NCBI GenBank assembly: GCA_910584235.1
Contig: CAJTZD010000005.1
Span: forward strand, 9,905-73,904
Source: an uncultured Acetatifactor sp.
Lineage (GTDB): Bacteria > Bacillota > Clostridia > Lachnospirales > Lachnospiraceae
Length of the DNA: 64,000 nt
Reading direction: 5' to 3'
Part shown: positions 35,609 through 44,194 of the stretch, one piece after another
How positions within the stretch are numbered: position 1 is the first letter of the stretch
How the letters are laid out: every line of letters starts with the position of its first letter
Position numbers and translations under genes: made by a program
Notes under the pieces: generated by a model
What the model saw: the letters and a program-made list of their open reading frames with translations, nothing else
Databases searched by the model: none
What the model was told of the DNA's origin: nothing

Positions 35609-37963
35609 TCAGTTTCCCTCCTGCCCGTCCGCAGCCATCCCCCTGCACTTGCGCTTCCACTCCCCGGGCGTCATCCCCTTGTATTTCTTGAAGAACCTGG
35701 AGAAGCTCTGGTCATTGTTGTACCCCACTTTCTGCGCGATCACTGCCAGGGTTTCCTCTGTCTGTAGCAGAAGTTCTGCCGCTTTCTGGATCCTTGTGCG
35801 GTTCAGGTAATCAATGAGCTTTTCTTCTTTCCCATGGTGAGCCTTGAATATCTTGTTCAGATACACATAACTGATGCCGATGGCATCTGCCACCTCCGTC
35901 ACGTTTATATTTTTCCAGTAGTTCTCCTGGATATACGCAATGGCATTCCTGTAATAGGTATTCTCCTGCTGGTGGCTCTCCCTGTTATTCATGGCCTGCA
36001 GACGTCCCCACAGGATCTGCTGCATATACGCCATAAGCCTGTCCAGGGGCGCAGTCTCATATACCTCCCTAAGCAGGTCCCCGTGACTGCCCTCCAGGGG
36101 TTCCAGCGCCAGTTCCCTGTCAATCTCCCCCAGGATCCTGGCACAGAGGTTCTGGGCATAATCTTTACTGCCCACCCTGCAGATCTCCTGCCGTAATTCT
36201 TCCAGCTTCTCTGTCAGAAGTCCGGAATCCCCGGTGACAATGGCTCGGATCAGGGACGGTGCATAGGCCAGCATGCTTTTGTAATTGTAATTTTCCTCTG
36301 CCAGAGGGTATACCAGTCTCCTCTCCGCCTCCTTTTCCCGGAAAAAGGCTTTGTTCTCCAGACTGTCCCTACAGAGCCTGTACTGTTCCCGGATGGAATT
36401 CCCTATAGGGAAGACCCTGCTGGAGGCAAAATAATTGTCATCCCCTGTCAGTTCATTGAAAATCCGCACCAGGAACCGTTCTGCCCGTTCAATCTCCTCC
36501 TGTGTATTTCCGCTGAAAAGCACAGCGAAATCCCCGGTGGAGGTCTCGGACAGGATTCCCTCTAACCGGGCTGCCAGATAGACATCCAGGGTCTCCTGAA
36601 GCCGTCTGTTGCGCGCTTCCCTCTCTTCGCTCCCTAAGTTCTCCCGCAGTCTGCACAGCAACAGAGAACACATTTTCTTTTCCCCTGTGCCGAAGATAGC
36701 CGCAGTCTCCTGGAAGAAATGCTCCTGGGAAAGGATGCCGTCAAAGAGCATACGCAGCTTTGCCGCATTGACAAAGGCATCCAGGATATGGGCATCCGCC
36801 TCCGTCTTCCCTGTATTTTTCATATGAGAGAATGCTTTCTTGATGGCGTACCCCTCCGCCTCCTGGATAACCTGCGCATTCTCTCCATCATATTCTGCCT
36901 GACCGACTTTCCTCTGGTGTGTGCTGACCACGCTGTACAGTTCGTCCAGGGGACGGTAGATCCGCGCCGCCATGAGGAATGCCAACAATACCATCACTGC
37001 CAGGACGATTCCTCCCACCCGGACGATATAGGTGCCATATCCGATGCTGTTGCTGTAAAGCATTTTAATGGGAACGGATTCCATATAGTAAAGGTCCGCA
37101 CCGCCAGACACGCCGCCCTCTGCCGAAATACCAGCCCCTGCCTTACCCTCCAGCACACAGGCAAAATAATACCGCTGCCCTCCCTCTGCGGCATAGAAGC
37201 CATCCTGCTCCTCCCAGTGCAATTCCCCGATACCAGCCAGATTCTCTCCCCCGGCCAGGGAGTCAAAGAGAAGCTCCTCCCCCAGGTACAGACAGATCTG
37301 CGTTTTAGTAGAAGCAAACCGTTCTGCCAATTCCTGTCCTACGGCCTCCATATCCATATTTCCCGCAAGTACAATATTTTTAATCTGGGGCGTGATCACC
37401 GTAAGCACGTTTTTCACAGGATAAAAGGACTCCATGCCATTCAGAATCATTTTGTCACAGAAGCCCCCGTCCATGTTCTGCCGGATGGGCAGCCACTGGA
37501 CACTCATCGACTGTTCTCTGCGTTCCAGCCATTTTGTATCATAAAAGGATTCCAGGCTCTGCAACTTCGAGCCGGAATCCCAGATTTTACCAGTTCCCAT
37601 GTCACACAGATAGACGGAATACAGGGAGGCATTCCGGTTCATGATCCTGACTCCTTCCTCCATTACCTTCACCATATGTTCCGGCTTTTGGGCGGCAATA
37701 TAATTCTTGAAGCTGGTACCATAGACCATGCCCACCAGATCCTGTTCCACCTGACCGGTCATGCGCCTGTATGCCTCCTGCACCTCTGCCAGGCCCCGAC
37801 GCTCTTTTTCCATCATATCCCCATGGTTCTTCTCGCGGATATCCCAGTACCACACAAGGCCCATGATCACGGTAGGCACCAGGATGATCAGCAGAAAGCT
37901 GACCATCACCCGTATAAAAATATTCGTTCTACTGTTGACCATTATCTTATTCTTTGCAGACAT
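35609..37963 (-). CDS. Membrane-anchored AraC-family transcriptional regulator
   Basis: 784 residues combining a sensor with a DNA-binding domain in one chain. A first helix (VMVSFLLIILVPTVIMGLVWY, about 19-39) leads to an extracellular Cache-like domain. The second helix is IVLAVMVLLAFLMAARIY near 325. A cytoplasmic linker follows. The C-terminal AraC domain (about 680-775) has NVTEVADAIGISYVYLNKIF and EETLAVIAQKVGYNNDQSFS. There is no kinase or receiver domain. Such one-component regulators control an adjacent sugar ABC operon in Clostridia and Paenibacilli. It is transcribed ahead of the transporter operon on the same strand and shares operator-like repeats with it. Confidence 0.9.
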   Translation of the reverse strand: MSAKNKIMVNSRTNIFIRVMVSFLLIILVPTVIMGLVWYWDIREKNHGDMMEKERRGLAEVQEAYRRMTGQVEQDLVGMVYGTSFKNYIAAQKPEHMVKVMEEGVRIMNRNASLYSVYLCDMGTGKIWDSGSKLQSLESFYDTKWLERREQSMSVQWLPIRQNMDGGFCDKMILNGMESFYPVKNVLTVITPQIKNIVLAGNMDMEAVGQELAERFASTKTQICLYLGEELLFDSLAGGENLAGIGELHWEEQDGFYAAEGGQRYYFACVLEGKAGAGISAEGGVSGGADLYYMESVPIKMLYSNSIGYGTYIVRVGGIVLAVMVLLAFLMAARIYRPLDELYSVVSTHQRKVGQAEYDGENAQVIQEAEGYAIKKAFSHMKNTGKTEADAHILDAFVNAAKLRMLFDGILSQEHFFQETAAIFGTGEKKMCSLLLCRLRENLGSEEREARNRRLQETLDVYLAARLEGILSETSTGDFAVLFSGNTQEEIERAERFLVRIFNELTGDDNYFASSRVFPIGNSIREQYRLCRDSLENKAFFREKEAERRLVYPLAEENYNYKSMLAYAPSLIRAIVTGDSGLLTEKLEELRQEICRVGSKDYAQNLCARILGEIDRELALEPLEGSHGDLLREVYETAPLDRLMAYMQQILWGRLQAMNNRESHQQENTYYRNAIAYIQENYWKNINVTEVADAIGISYVYLNKIFKAHHGKEEKLIDYLNRTRIQKAAELLLQTEETLAVIAQKVGYNNDQSFSRFFKKYKGMTPGEWKRKCRGMAADGQEGN

Positions 37964-38048
37964 CTCTCACTCCACCCGCCAGTTCCAGGCCGCATCCTCC
38001 TTTTGTGCTCCTAGAACCGGCGGCTTCCCTGTACTTCCTACAGGAATA

Positions 38049-38077
38049 AATGTAGCACAATATTTCTGCATGGTCAA
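38049..38077 (-). promoter_or_regulatory. Promoter of the AraC-type regulator gene
   Basis: Minus strand: TTGACC (38072-38077), 17-bp spacer, TACATT (38049-38054), 86 bp before the start codon. Confidence 0.65.
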
Positions 38078-38095
38078 ATTCTGACGGCCGGAATG

Positions 38096-38125
38096 ATAGA
38101 AAGTGAAAGAATCTGTATAGAAAGT
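38096..38125 (-). promoter_or_regulatory. Putative AraC-type operator upstream of the regulator gene
   Basis: Two exact copies of ACTTTCTAT on the minus strand (38117-38125 and 38096-38104) start 21 bp apart, about 19 bp upstream of the -35 box. The intervening ACAGATTCTTTC is also nearly the same as at the transporter operon. Autoregulation is inferred. Confidence 0.6.
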
Positions 38126-39645
38126 CATCCTACCGCTTTTCGCCCTTTTTTCCGGAAAACAATGGCTGCCAGCGTCCCCAAAAGCAGCAGAACGGACGCC
38201 GCTACCGTAATCCAGGCATTCCGTGTAAATCCCGCTACCAGATACCCTGCAAAGCACACCACAGCCACTAAGGTGGCGTAGGGCAGCTGGGTCTCCACAT
38301 GGCGCAGATGCCCGCATTGGGCTCCGGTGGAAGCTAAGATCGTAGTATCGGAAATGGGCGAACAGTGATCCCCGTACACCGAACCTGCTAACGTCGCCCC
38401 CAGGGCAGGAATCAGGATGGCGCTGCCCCCGCTCCCTGCGCACATCATGGACACGATGGGCAGCAGGATGCCGAATGTCCCCCAGGCCGTGCCCATGGAA
38501 AAGGACAGGAAAGCCGCCACAGCGAACACGATGGCAGGCAGGAACGAATAGGGGAGGTTTACGGCATTGACAAAATGACTGACGAAAAACCCGGTTCCGA
38601 TCATCTCCCGGCACACGCCCCCAAGCCCCCAGGCCAGAATCAATATGGTCAGCGCAGGGATCATGGTCTTGATCCCGTCAATGATCCCTGTCATGAACTC
38701 CCGCAAAGTCATGATCCGCCTGGGCAGATACATGGCCAGCGCCACCACCAATGCCGCAAAGGTTCCAAGGGTCAGGCCTGCCGTGGGATTCTCCCCGATG
38801 GCCTCCGTAAAGGCCTTTCCCTCAAAAAAGCCGCCTACATAGGCCATGCCCAGAATGGCGCACACGATCAGCGTTGCCACCGGCAGCACCAGATCCGGCA
38901 CCGTTCCTTTCCTCTTTTTTGCAGCCGCATCTTTTTCGGCCTCTTTTTCAGCCCCCTGCTCTCCCTCCCTGCTCCCGCAGGCCTCCGCCTTTTCCATGGG
39001 GCCGAAGTCAAAGTCCGTGACGCTTAAGAAGAACACCATGACGATTGTGAGAATGGCGTACAGATTGTAGGGAATCGTCCGCACAAAGGCATTCAACCCC
39101 CCTGCCTCCTCCACCTCCGAGGCCACCGCCACCGCCCAGCTGGAAATAGGCGCGATGATGCACACAGGCGCGGCCGTGGCGTCCAGCACATAGGCCAGCT
39201 TCTCCCTGGAAATCCGGCACTTGTCCGTAATAGGGCGCATCACCGTCCCCACGGTAAGGCAGTTGAACCCATCGTCCACGAAGATCAAAAGCCCCAGCAC
39301 GGCAGTGGCCAGCTTGGCGCTTATCTTGGTTTTGATACGCTTCCCTGCCCATTGTCCGTAGGCGTCCGAACCGCCGGATCGGGTGACGATCACCACCAAA
39401 GACCCCAGCAGCACCAGAAAGATGATCATGTAGCCATTCTCCCCGATCTTTCCCGCCAGCATGTCGAACACATATGTAACCGCCTGCAATAAGCTCCTCT
39501 CCGTACAGTAGCAGTAGATGCACATCCCGGAAAAGATCCCTATGAACAGGGATGAGTACACCTCCTTGCTGATCAATGCCAGCGTAATCGCAATTAACGG
39601 CGGCAGAATGGACAGCCATCCCGCCTCTATCATTTCCAACCCCAT
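38125..39645 (-). CDS. NhaC-family Na+/H+ antiporter
   Basis: 506 residues with about 11-12 predicted membrane helices. The NhaC-family core is seen in GSDAYGQWAGKRIKTKISAK, FVDDGFNCLTVGTVMRPITD and SMGTAWGTFGILLPIV. A charged insert near residues 225-250 (EACGSREGEQGAEKEAEKDA) is cytoplasmic. The substrate may be Na+/H+ or an organic anion exchange as in MleN-type relatives. The gene has its own promoter and an unusual AT-rich tandem repeat in its leader. It ends within the operator region of the next gene. Confidence 0.88.
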   Translation of the reverse strand: MGLEMIEAGWLSILPPLIAITLALISKEVYSSLFIGIFSGMCIYCYCTERSLLQAVTYVFDMLAGKIGENGYMIIFLVLLGSLVVIVTRSGGSDAYGQWAGKRIKTKISAKLATAVLGLLIFVDDGFNCLTVGTVMRPITDKCRISREKLAYVLDATAAPVCIIAPISSWAVAVASEVEEAGGLNAFVRTIPYNLYAILTIVMVFFLSVTDFDFGPMEKAEACGSREGEQGAEKEAEKDAAAKKRKGTVPDLVLPVATLIVCAILGMAYVGGFFEGKAFTEAIGENPTAGLTLGTFAALVVALAMYLPRRIMTLREFMTGIIDGIKTMIPALTILILAWGLGGVCREMIGTGFFVSHFVNAVNLPYSFLPAIVFAVAAFLSFSMGTAWGTFGILLPIVSMMCAGSGGSAILIPALGATLAGSVYGDHCSPISDTTILASTGAQCGHLRHVETQLPYATLVAVVCFAGYLVAGFTRNAWITVAASVLLLLGTLAAIVFRKKGRKAVG

Positions 39646-39660
39646 GTCTCTTCCCTCTTT

Positions 39661-39702
39661 TCTTTTTATTTTAATCTTTTTATTTTAATCTTTTTATTTT
39701 AA
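39661..39702. repeat. Three perfect 14-bp tandem repeats in the antiporter leader
   Basis: The unit TCTTTTTATTTTAA is repeated three times without mismatch. On the minus strand it lies between the -10 box and the ribosome site of the antiporter gene. Such repeats can change copy number by slippage and alter leader length. Confidence 0.9.
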
Positions 39703-39720
39703 TTCTGTCTATGATGTTGT

Positions 39721-39749
39721 ATTATACAAAATTTTTCCATATTAAACAA
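39721..39749 (-). promoter_or_regulatory. Promoter of the NhaC antiporter gene
   Basis: Minus strand: TTGTTT (39744-39749), 17-bp spacer, TATAAT (39721-39726). The surrounding 39700-39900 region is strongly AT-rich and divergent to the XRE regulator gene. A perfect GTATTC/GAATAC inverted repeat at 39813-39827 might be an operator. Confidence 0.6.
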
Positions 39750-39941
39750 TCTATTTTTTTGCAAAAGAAAGACAAGATTTTACCTATACAGGAATATGCA
39801 TCAAAAATTATTGTATTCGGAGAATACCGTTTTAATATTCATAAAATAGATTAATATAATATTTACATAACATAAATTCTCTGCAAATACTCACTGTTTT
39901 GTATACTTACCAACACCAAAGATAAAAGGAGGCTGCATTAT

Positions 39942-40313
39942 ATGAGGGATCTCGGTGCGACTCTGGCTCTACTGCGCTCGGAAAAGGGCTTAGGCCAAAA
40001 ACAGATGGGTGCCAGCCTGAATCTGTCCATAAGCGCTATCTCCAGTTACGAAAAAAATGTGCATGCTCCGGACTTAAAGATGCTGTGCCGGCTGGCAGAG
40101 TACTTCAATGTCACCACAGATTATCTGTTAGGGCGCACGGAATACCGCTGTTCTCCCGAAACCCTCAAGCAGTATATCGCCCGGGACTATGCCATACAGG
40201 ATATGGTCAATACTGTCCTTTCCCTGGACAAGGAGAAACAGGCCTCCATCGTCAACTTCGTAAAATACATGAAACACCTGCACAAGGAATCATCGGGGAA
40301 ATCCAAATCTTAA
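39942..40313 (+). CDS. XRE-family helix-turn-helix regulator
   Basis: 123 residues. The N-terminal HTH_3 domain covers residues 5-62 (KGLGQKQMGASLNLSISAIS, then YEKNVHAPDLKMLCRLAEYF, then DYLLGRTEY). The C-terminal ~50 residues are helical (DKEKQASIVNFVKYMKHLHK) and probably mediate dimerisation. The start has AAAGGAGG. It is divergent from the antiporter gene, which it might control, but its target is unknown. Confidence 0.88.
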   Translation: MRDLGATLALLRSEKGLGQKQMGASLNLSISAISSYEKNVHAPDLKMLCRLAEYFNVTTDYLLGRTEYRCSPETLKQYIARDYAIQDMVNTVLSLDKEKQASIVNFVKYMKHLHKESSGKSKS

Positions 40314-40402
40314 GCAGTTATCGGGTAGGGAAATGGATTTCCCCACTACTCGCCGCGCGGCCCGCCGGCAAATTTCCCTATGCGGTCCTGCGTATAATAA
40401 AG

Positions 40403-40428
40403 CCAGGTACAGCACCGGCTGTACCTGG
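40403..40428 (-). terminator. Perfect 10-bp hairpin, probable terminator of a lost minus-strand gene
   Basis: CCAGGTACAG, six-base loop, CTGTACCTGG. On the minus strand it is followed by CTTTATTATA. It lies just downstream of a degraded reading frame at 40463-40867. Confidence 0.5.
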
Positions 40429-40462
40429 GTATATCTACGGATATGTCAAAGGGCTGCTGTTC

Positions 40463-40867
40463 CTACGTTTTGCCACAGCGTATCTGCACTTCTTCCCAGC
40501 GTTTGTCCACCTCCCGCTGAAATGCCGCGATCGGTTCCTCATTTCCGGGCCGGAACAGACGGCGGAACCGGCGCCGGGGCGCAGAAAGTCCTCAATAGGC
40601 AGCCTGTTGTAAGCCGTCACATACAATTCCTCCCACAGCGGCGCTCATGGAGCTCTGGTCGCTTTCCACCGGAATAAATTCCGTGCCAATGTCTTCGTTT
40701 GCAAGCCGGCAGAAGCACCGCAGCCTTTGCCCTCTGGCCCCTCCCGCCTGCCGTCTCGTGATTGTCGTGCAAGATGCACACGAAAACACTTCGCGGAAAT
40801 TACCTGTGAACAGTAATCCTGCAACTAAAACGCTCAACCGTTTTTCAAAATAGGTATTGTCAATCAT
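40463..40867 (-). pseudogene. Degraded reading frame of unknown origin
   Basis: One frame reads LANEDIGTEFIPVESDQSSM to a stop near 40592. A shifted frame continues as FRRLFRPGNEEPIAAFQREV and DKRWEEVQIRCGKT to a TAG at 40463-40465. Both look protein-like and neither has a start, so this seems a frameshifted gene remnant. I do not recognise the family. With the hairpin at 40403 it accounts for most of the 40314-40955 gap. Confidence 0.35.
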
Positions 40868-40885
40868 TCCCAGGCAAGGTATAAT
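40857..40885 (+). promoter_or_regulatory. Promoter of the diguanylate cyclase gene
   Basis: TTGTCA (40857-40862), 17-bp spacer, perfect TATAAT (40880-40885), about 70 bp before the start. Confidence 0.7.
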
Positions 40886-40955
40886 AAATAGGCATCATAT
40901 CCTGTTTATCCCATAAGCAAAAAGCCCGCGCGGCCGGAATAAGGAGGAATTTACT

Positions 40956-41873
40956 GTGGAAAAAATACTGATTGTGGATGACAGCCGCCTGCAGGCAGCT
41001 CAGTTGAAATCTATCTTAGAGGAAGAATACGATATCACCATCGCCCAGACTGCGGAGGATGGGCTGCGCCTTGCCAGCATAGGCAATTTTTCTCTGATCC
41101 TGCTGGATGTGATCATGCCGGGCATGGACGGTTTTACGCTGCTGAAAAGGCTGCAGGAAGAAGTCATTGTCCAGAGCGTTCCCGTGATTCTCATCACCAG
41201 CCTTACGGATGAGGAAAGCGAACAGCGCGGTCTTACGCTGGGAGCGGTAGACTACATAACCAAGCCTTTCCGGCCATTGATCGTTAAGGCCAGAGTGGAT
41301 ACCCATATCAAATTATATAAATACCGTAAACAGGTAGAGCATCAGTCCAGAACCGACCAGCTCACAGGAGTGGCAAACAGATGGCAGCATGACCGTTACA
41401 GCATTCTGAAATGGAAAGAAGCCGCCAGGCTTCATGTACCTTTCTCCATCTGCATGTTTGATATCGACCGGTTCAAGGCATTCAACGATACATTCGGGCA
41501 TCCGGCCGGAGATAAAGTCATTATCTCCGTGTCAAAGATTATCGATTCCCATCTGCAGCGTACCACGGATTTTCTGGCCCGCTACGGAGGGGAGGAATTT
41601 GTGGCTTTTCTCATGGGTGATCCCTCCGAAAAAGCTTTTGCTCATCTGCAAACCATCCGGAAAGCGGTGGAAAACAGCCATATTCCCCATGCGCCCGCCG
41701 TGGCGGATTGGGTCACCATCAGCATCGGCGGCGTTACCGTGATCCCACAGATGAACGAGTCCTACCAGTCTGTATTGAAAGTGGCTGACAATATGCTGTA
41801 TGAAGCAAAATCCTCCGGGCGCAACAGAGTGATCTGGATGGATGAGAACAAAAAGCAATTGTTTGAAAAATAA
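40956..41873 (+). CDS. Response-regulator diguanylate cyclase (REC-GGDEF, WspR/PleD-like)
   Basis: 305 residues, starting at GTG with AAGGAGG. The receiver domain has acidic Asp8-Asp9, phosphoacceptor Asp51 (LILLDVIMPGMDG) and the lysine in ITKPFRPL. The GGDEF domain has an active-site GGEEF at 211-215 and an inhibitory I-site RxxD (Arg202, Asp205) exactly five residues earlier. It should make cyclic di-GMP from two GTP when phosphorylated, with product feedback inhibition. No kinase is encoded next to it. A bidirectional terminator separates it from tRNA-Gly. Confidence 0.94.
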   Translation: MEKILIVDDSRLQAAQLKSILEEEYDITIAQTAEDGLRLASIGNFSLILLDVIMPGMDGFTLLKRLQEEVIVQSVPVILITSLTDEESEQRGLTLGAVDYITKPFRPLIVKARVDTHIKLYKYRKQVEHQSRTDQLTGVANRWQHDRYSILKWKEAARLHVPFSICMFDIDRFKAFNDTFGHPAGDKVIISVSKIIDSHLQRTTDFLARYGGEEFVAFLMGDPSEKAFAHLQTIRKAVENSHIPHAPAVADWVTISIGGVTVIPQMNESYQSVLKVADNMLYEAKSSGRNRVIWMDENKKQLFEK

Positions 41874-41890
41874 GATATTCAGGTCAAATA

Positions 41891-41919
41891 AAAAACCAGT
41901 CAAATCTGACTGGTTTTTT
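41891..41919. terminator. Bidirectional terminator between diguanylate cyclase and tRNA-Gly
   Basis: ACCAGTC/GACTGGT stem with A runs before and T runs after, so it can end transcripts from both sides. It lies 18 bp after the cyclase stop and four bases after the tRNA 3' end. Confidence 0.85.
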
Positions 41920-41922
41920 GAG

Positions 41923-41993
41923 AGCAGGATACGGGAATCGAACCCGCCTCCTCAGCTTGGGAAGCTGATATACTACCAATGTACTAATCCTGC
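41923..41993 (-). tRNA. tRNA-Gly (anticodon CCC)
   Basis: The acceptor stem is GCAGGAT/ATCCTGC with discriminator U. The anticodon stem TCAGC/GCTGA encloses TTCCCAA, giving CCC. The T arm is GCGGG-TTCGATT-CCCGT. CCA is not encoded. A promoter lies just upstream and a terminator just downstream. Confidence 0.93.
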
Positions 41994-42003
41994 GAACAAA
42001 TCC

Positions 42004-42032
42004 ATTATAACACAAGTCCACCATTCTGCCAA
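42004..42032 (-). promoter_or_regulatory. Promoter of tRNA-Gly
   Basis: Minus strand: TTGGCA (42027-42032), 17-bp spacer, TATAAT (42004-42009), ending 10 bp before the tRNA. Confidence 0.8.
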
Positions 42033-42091
42033 CTACTTTTTTTAAATTTTTCATCATTTTTTTCAACAAACTTAATTGACTTAATTGCCAT
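42005..42091 (-). CDS. Possible 28-residue small protein upstream of tRNA-Gly
   Basis: An ATG at 42089-42091 follows GGGAGG at a workable distance and opens a frame beginning MAIKSIKFVEKNDEKFKKSS. It is Lys-rich and stops at 42005-42007 inside the tRNA promoter. The strong ribosome site is the only argument. No family is recognised. Confidence 0.35.
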   Translation of the reverse strand: MAIKSIKFVEKNDEKFKKSSWQNGGLVL

Positions 42092-42212
42092 AATAAAATC
42101 CTCCCTCAACACAAATGCTGTGGAAGTTACTTTGACAAAACAGGGCCGATTGTGCTTATCTTTTGGAAAAAGGACACTGCCGGCCCGCGGTGTCCTTTTG
42201 ACGTACCATTGC

Positions 42213-42797
42213 TCAATTCATTCCGACCTCTCGATTCTCTTTCTGCCGCTCCAGAATCTCCTCCAATGTCCTGGGTGTATAGTCCATGTAATCCAGCATT
42301 GCGCCGCAGTTGAACATGCGGCAGGGCTTGTCGTACAGGGTCTCCATCTCATACTTTACCCGCTCCATCATGTTCCATTCAAAGCTGATATGGACATGAC
42401 CATACAGATGATACCAACCATAATAGTGATTGTTGAAGCAGGGAATCGGATAATGGCTGAGTATGATTCCCTTTTTCTCCCCATAGGGCAGCTCTTTATA
42501 ATCCGTTATTTCCATGAAAAATGCCTGGAAGTCCCGGTTCTTCAGCAATTTCTTGTCGTGATTTCCGATGATCAGATGTTTCTTTCCGTTAAGCTCCCTG
42601 AGAATTTCGTTGGTCTTCGTGGCATTGTGCCAACTGATGTCCCCCAAAATGAACACCTCGTCGTCCAGACCTACTGCAGCGTTCCAACGCTCCGTCAGTC
42701 CCCTGTCATGCTCTTCGATAGTCTTGAAAGGCCTGTTGTCAAAGGCCAGTGCGTTCCCATGTCCGAAATGGGTATCCGCAATAAAGAAATACGACAT
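42213..42797 (-). CDS. Calcineurin-like metallophosphoesterase
   Basis: 194 residues, cytosolic. Metal-binding motifs appear in order: IADTHFGH, ILGDISWHN, IIGNHDKK, LSHYPIP and LYGHVH. This is the short single-domain phosphoesterase class found in many Firmicutes and phages. The natural substrate is unknown. It begins 50 bp after the nicotinamidase-like gene on the same strand, with GGAG upstream of the start. Confidence 0.9.
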   Translation of the reverse strand: MSYFFIADTHFGHGNALAFDNRPFKTIEEHDRGLTERWNAAVGLDDEVFILGDISWHNATKTNEILRELNGKKHLIIGNHDKKLLKNRDFQAFFMEITDYKELPYGEKKGIILSHYPIPCFNNHYYGWYHLYGHVHISFEWNMMERVKYEMETLYDKPCRMFNCGAMLDYMDYTPRTLEEILERQKENREVGMN

Positions 42798-42847
42798 GCA
42801 GTTTTTCTCCTCTCCCGGTCCTTTGCGCCATACAAGACGCGCTTGCC

Positions 42848-43375
42848 TTAGCCAATGATATCAATCTGACACATCCGCATAGTCTCCAGGGCCGCCTCGT
42901 GGGTTTTCGGCGTCACACCAGCGCAGCAGGAGGCATCTACAGAAATGCCCGCCTCCGGAAAATGGGCTTTCAAAAGCAGCGCATTGGACACCACACAGAT
43001 ATCCGTGCACAGCCCGGCCAGTTGGATTTCGATCTCTCCTCTGTCCGCAGTCTTCCCGATCTCCTCCACCAGCTTTGTCGAACCGAATGTGCCCTTTTCC
43101 ACAGCGCAGTAATTCTTCTGTGCCAGGGCATGCTGCACCTTTTCGTCCAAAAGCCAGCCGTCGGTATCCTTAATGCAATGGGGCACGGGAAGCTTTCTGC
43201 CTTCCGCCGTCTCAAGGTAATCCGGATAGTGTGTATCCAAAGTGACAAATATCCTGCCCTCAAAGCCCTTAATCTTATTTACCATATTGTCCACGATTCC
43301 CCGGGCCTCTTTCGTACCCAGCGCTCCGTCCACAAAATCCCTCTGCATGTCAACCACAACCAGAATCTTCTCCAT
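42848..43375 (-). CDS. Isochorismatase-family cysteine hydrolase, nicotinamidase-like
   Basis: 175 residues. The catalytic triad is Asp9 (VVVDMQRDF), Lys94 (VEKGTFGS) and Cys127 (CTDICVVS). The DTHYPDY stretch near residue 47 resembles the metal-site region of nicotinamidases. It probably hydrolyses nicotinamide to nicotinate for NAD salvage, but related amidases share this pattern. It lies downstream of the rplT terminator with AGGAGG at its start. Confidence 0.85.
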   Translation of the reverse strand: MEKILVVVDMQRDFVDGALGTKEARGIVDNMVNKIKGFEGRIFVTLDTHYPDYLETAEGRKLPVPHCIKDTDGWLLDEKVQHALAQKNYCAVEKGTFGSTKLVEEIGKTADRGEIEIQLAGLCTDICVVSNALLLKAHFPEAGISVDASCCAGVTPKTHEAALETMRMCQIDIIG

Positions 43376-43445
43376 AAAGCCTCCTGTCTGTTTTCCTTTT
43401 GGGAAATCTGTTGTCTGTTATCCCTGTATCACTTTTCAGATTGCG

Positions 43446-43482
43446 AAAAGCCCCGGGACAGATATGTGTTCCCGGGGCTTCC
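43446..43482 (-). terminator. Terminator of the infC-rpmI-rplT operon
   Basis: Minus strand: an 11-bp GC-rich stem (AAGCCCCGGGA/TCCCGGGGCTT) followed by TTTTC, ten bases after the rplT stop. Confidence 0.85.
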
Positions 43483-43492
43483 TTTCCTCTGC

Positions 43493-43849
43493 TTATGCCA
43501 GCTTGGTCTTTGCAAGTTCTGCCAGTGTCTTGAAGCCTTCCGCGTCATTGACTGCCATCTCAGCCAGCATCTTTCTGTTGATCTCCACCTCAGCCAGCTT
43601 CAGGCCATACATGAATCTGCTGTAGGAAAGGCCGTTCATCCTGGCCGCTGCGTTGATACGCGCGATCCACAGCTGCCTGAACTGACGCTTTCTCTCTTTT
43701 CTGCCTGCATATGCGTTGGCAAGAGCCCTCATAACGGACTGCTTCGCTATTCTGTACTGCTTGCTTCTTGCTCCCCTGTAGCCTTTCGCAAGCTTCAATA
43801 CTCTTTTATGTTTTTTCTTGGCGTTTAAGCCACCTTTGATCCTAGCCAT
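43493..43849 (-). CDS. rplT: 50S ribosomal protein L20
   Basis: 118 residues of standard L20 length. MARIKGGLNAKKKHKRVLKL is the basic RNA-binding extension, followed by SYSRFMYGLKLAEVEINRKM. L20 binds 23S rRNA early in assembly and in Firmicutes represses its own operon by binding the leader RNA. It is third in infC-rpmI-rplT and ends at a strong terminator. Confidence 0.98.
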   Translation of the reverse strand: MARIKGGLNAKKKHKRVLKLAKGYRGARSKQYRIAKQSVMRALANAYAGRKERKRQFRQLWIARINAAARMNGLSYSRFMYGLKLAEVEINRKMLAEMAVNDAEGFKTLAELAKTKLA

Positions 43850-43894
43850 TCTTAATCTCCTCCTGTTTCGATTTTAACCCGGTATCTGTCTGCC

Positions 43895-44092
43895 TTATAA
43901 GTAGGGCAGAATCTTCTTCATATTCTTCTCGTTCGTCTTGTCCGTGATCGTGGACTTCCTCAGATTACGCTTGGTCTTCCGAGACTTCTTGGTCAAGATA
44001 TGGCTCTTGTAAGCCTTATTTCTTTTCAGCTTACCCGTTCCTGTCACTTTAAAACGCTTTGCAGCAGATCTGTTTGTTTTCATTTTGGGCAT
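43895..44092 (-). CDS. rpmI: 50S ribosomal protein L35
   Basis: 65 residues, very basic. MPKMKTNRSAAKRFKVTGTG and KNRNLRK-like RTKRNLRKS segments are diagnostic. Preceded by AGGAGG. It is the middle gene of infC-rpmI-rplT. Confidence 0.98.
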   Translation of the reverse strand: MPKMKTNRSAAKRFKVTGTGKLKRNKAYKSHILTKKSRKTKRNLRKSTITDKTNEKNMKKILPYL

Positions 44093-44194
44093 AGCAATTT
44101 CCTCCTAAACTTTTCATGATTTATTATACGAACCGCTTCGCGTATCCCCATCCTGTGTCCATGACGGAAAACGCTTTGCGAACCCTATAACCGC

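Noticed and set aside
41884..42069. A 61-codon minus-strand frame over tRNA-Gly
   Set aside because: It runs through the whole tRNA and its promoter; the tRNA fold is complete.
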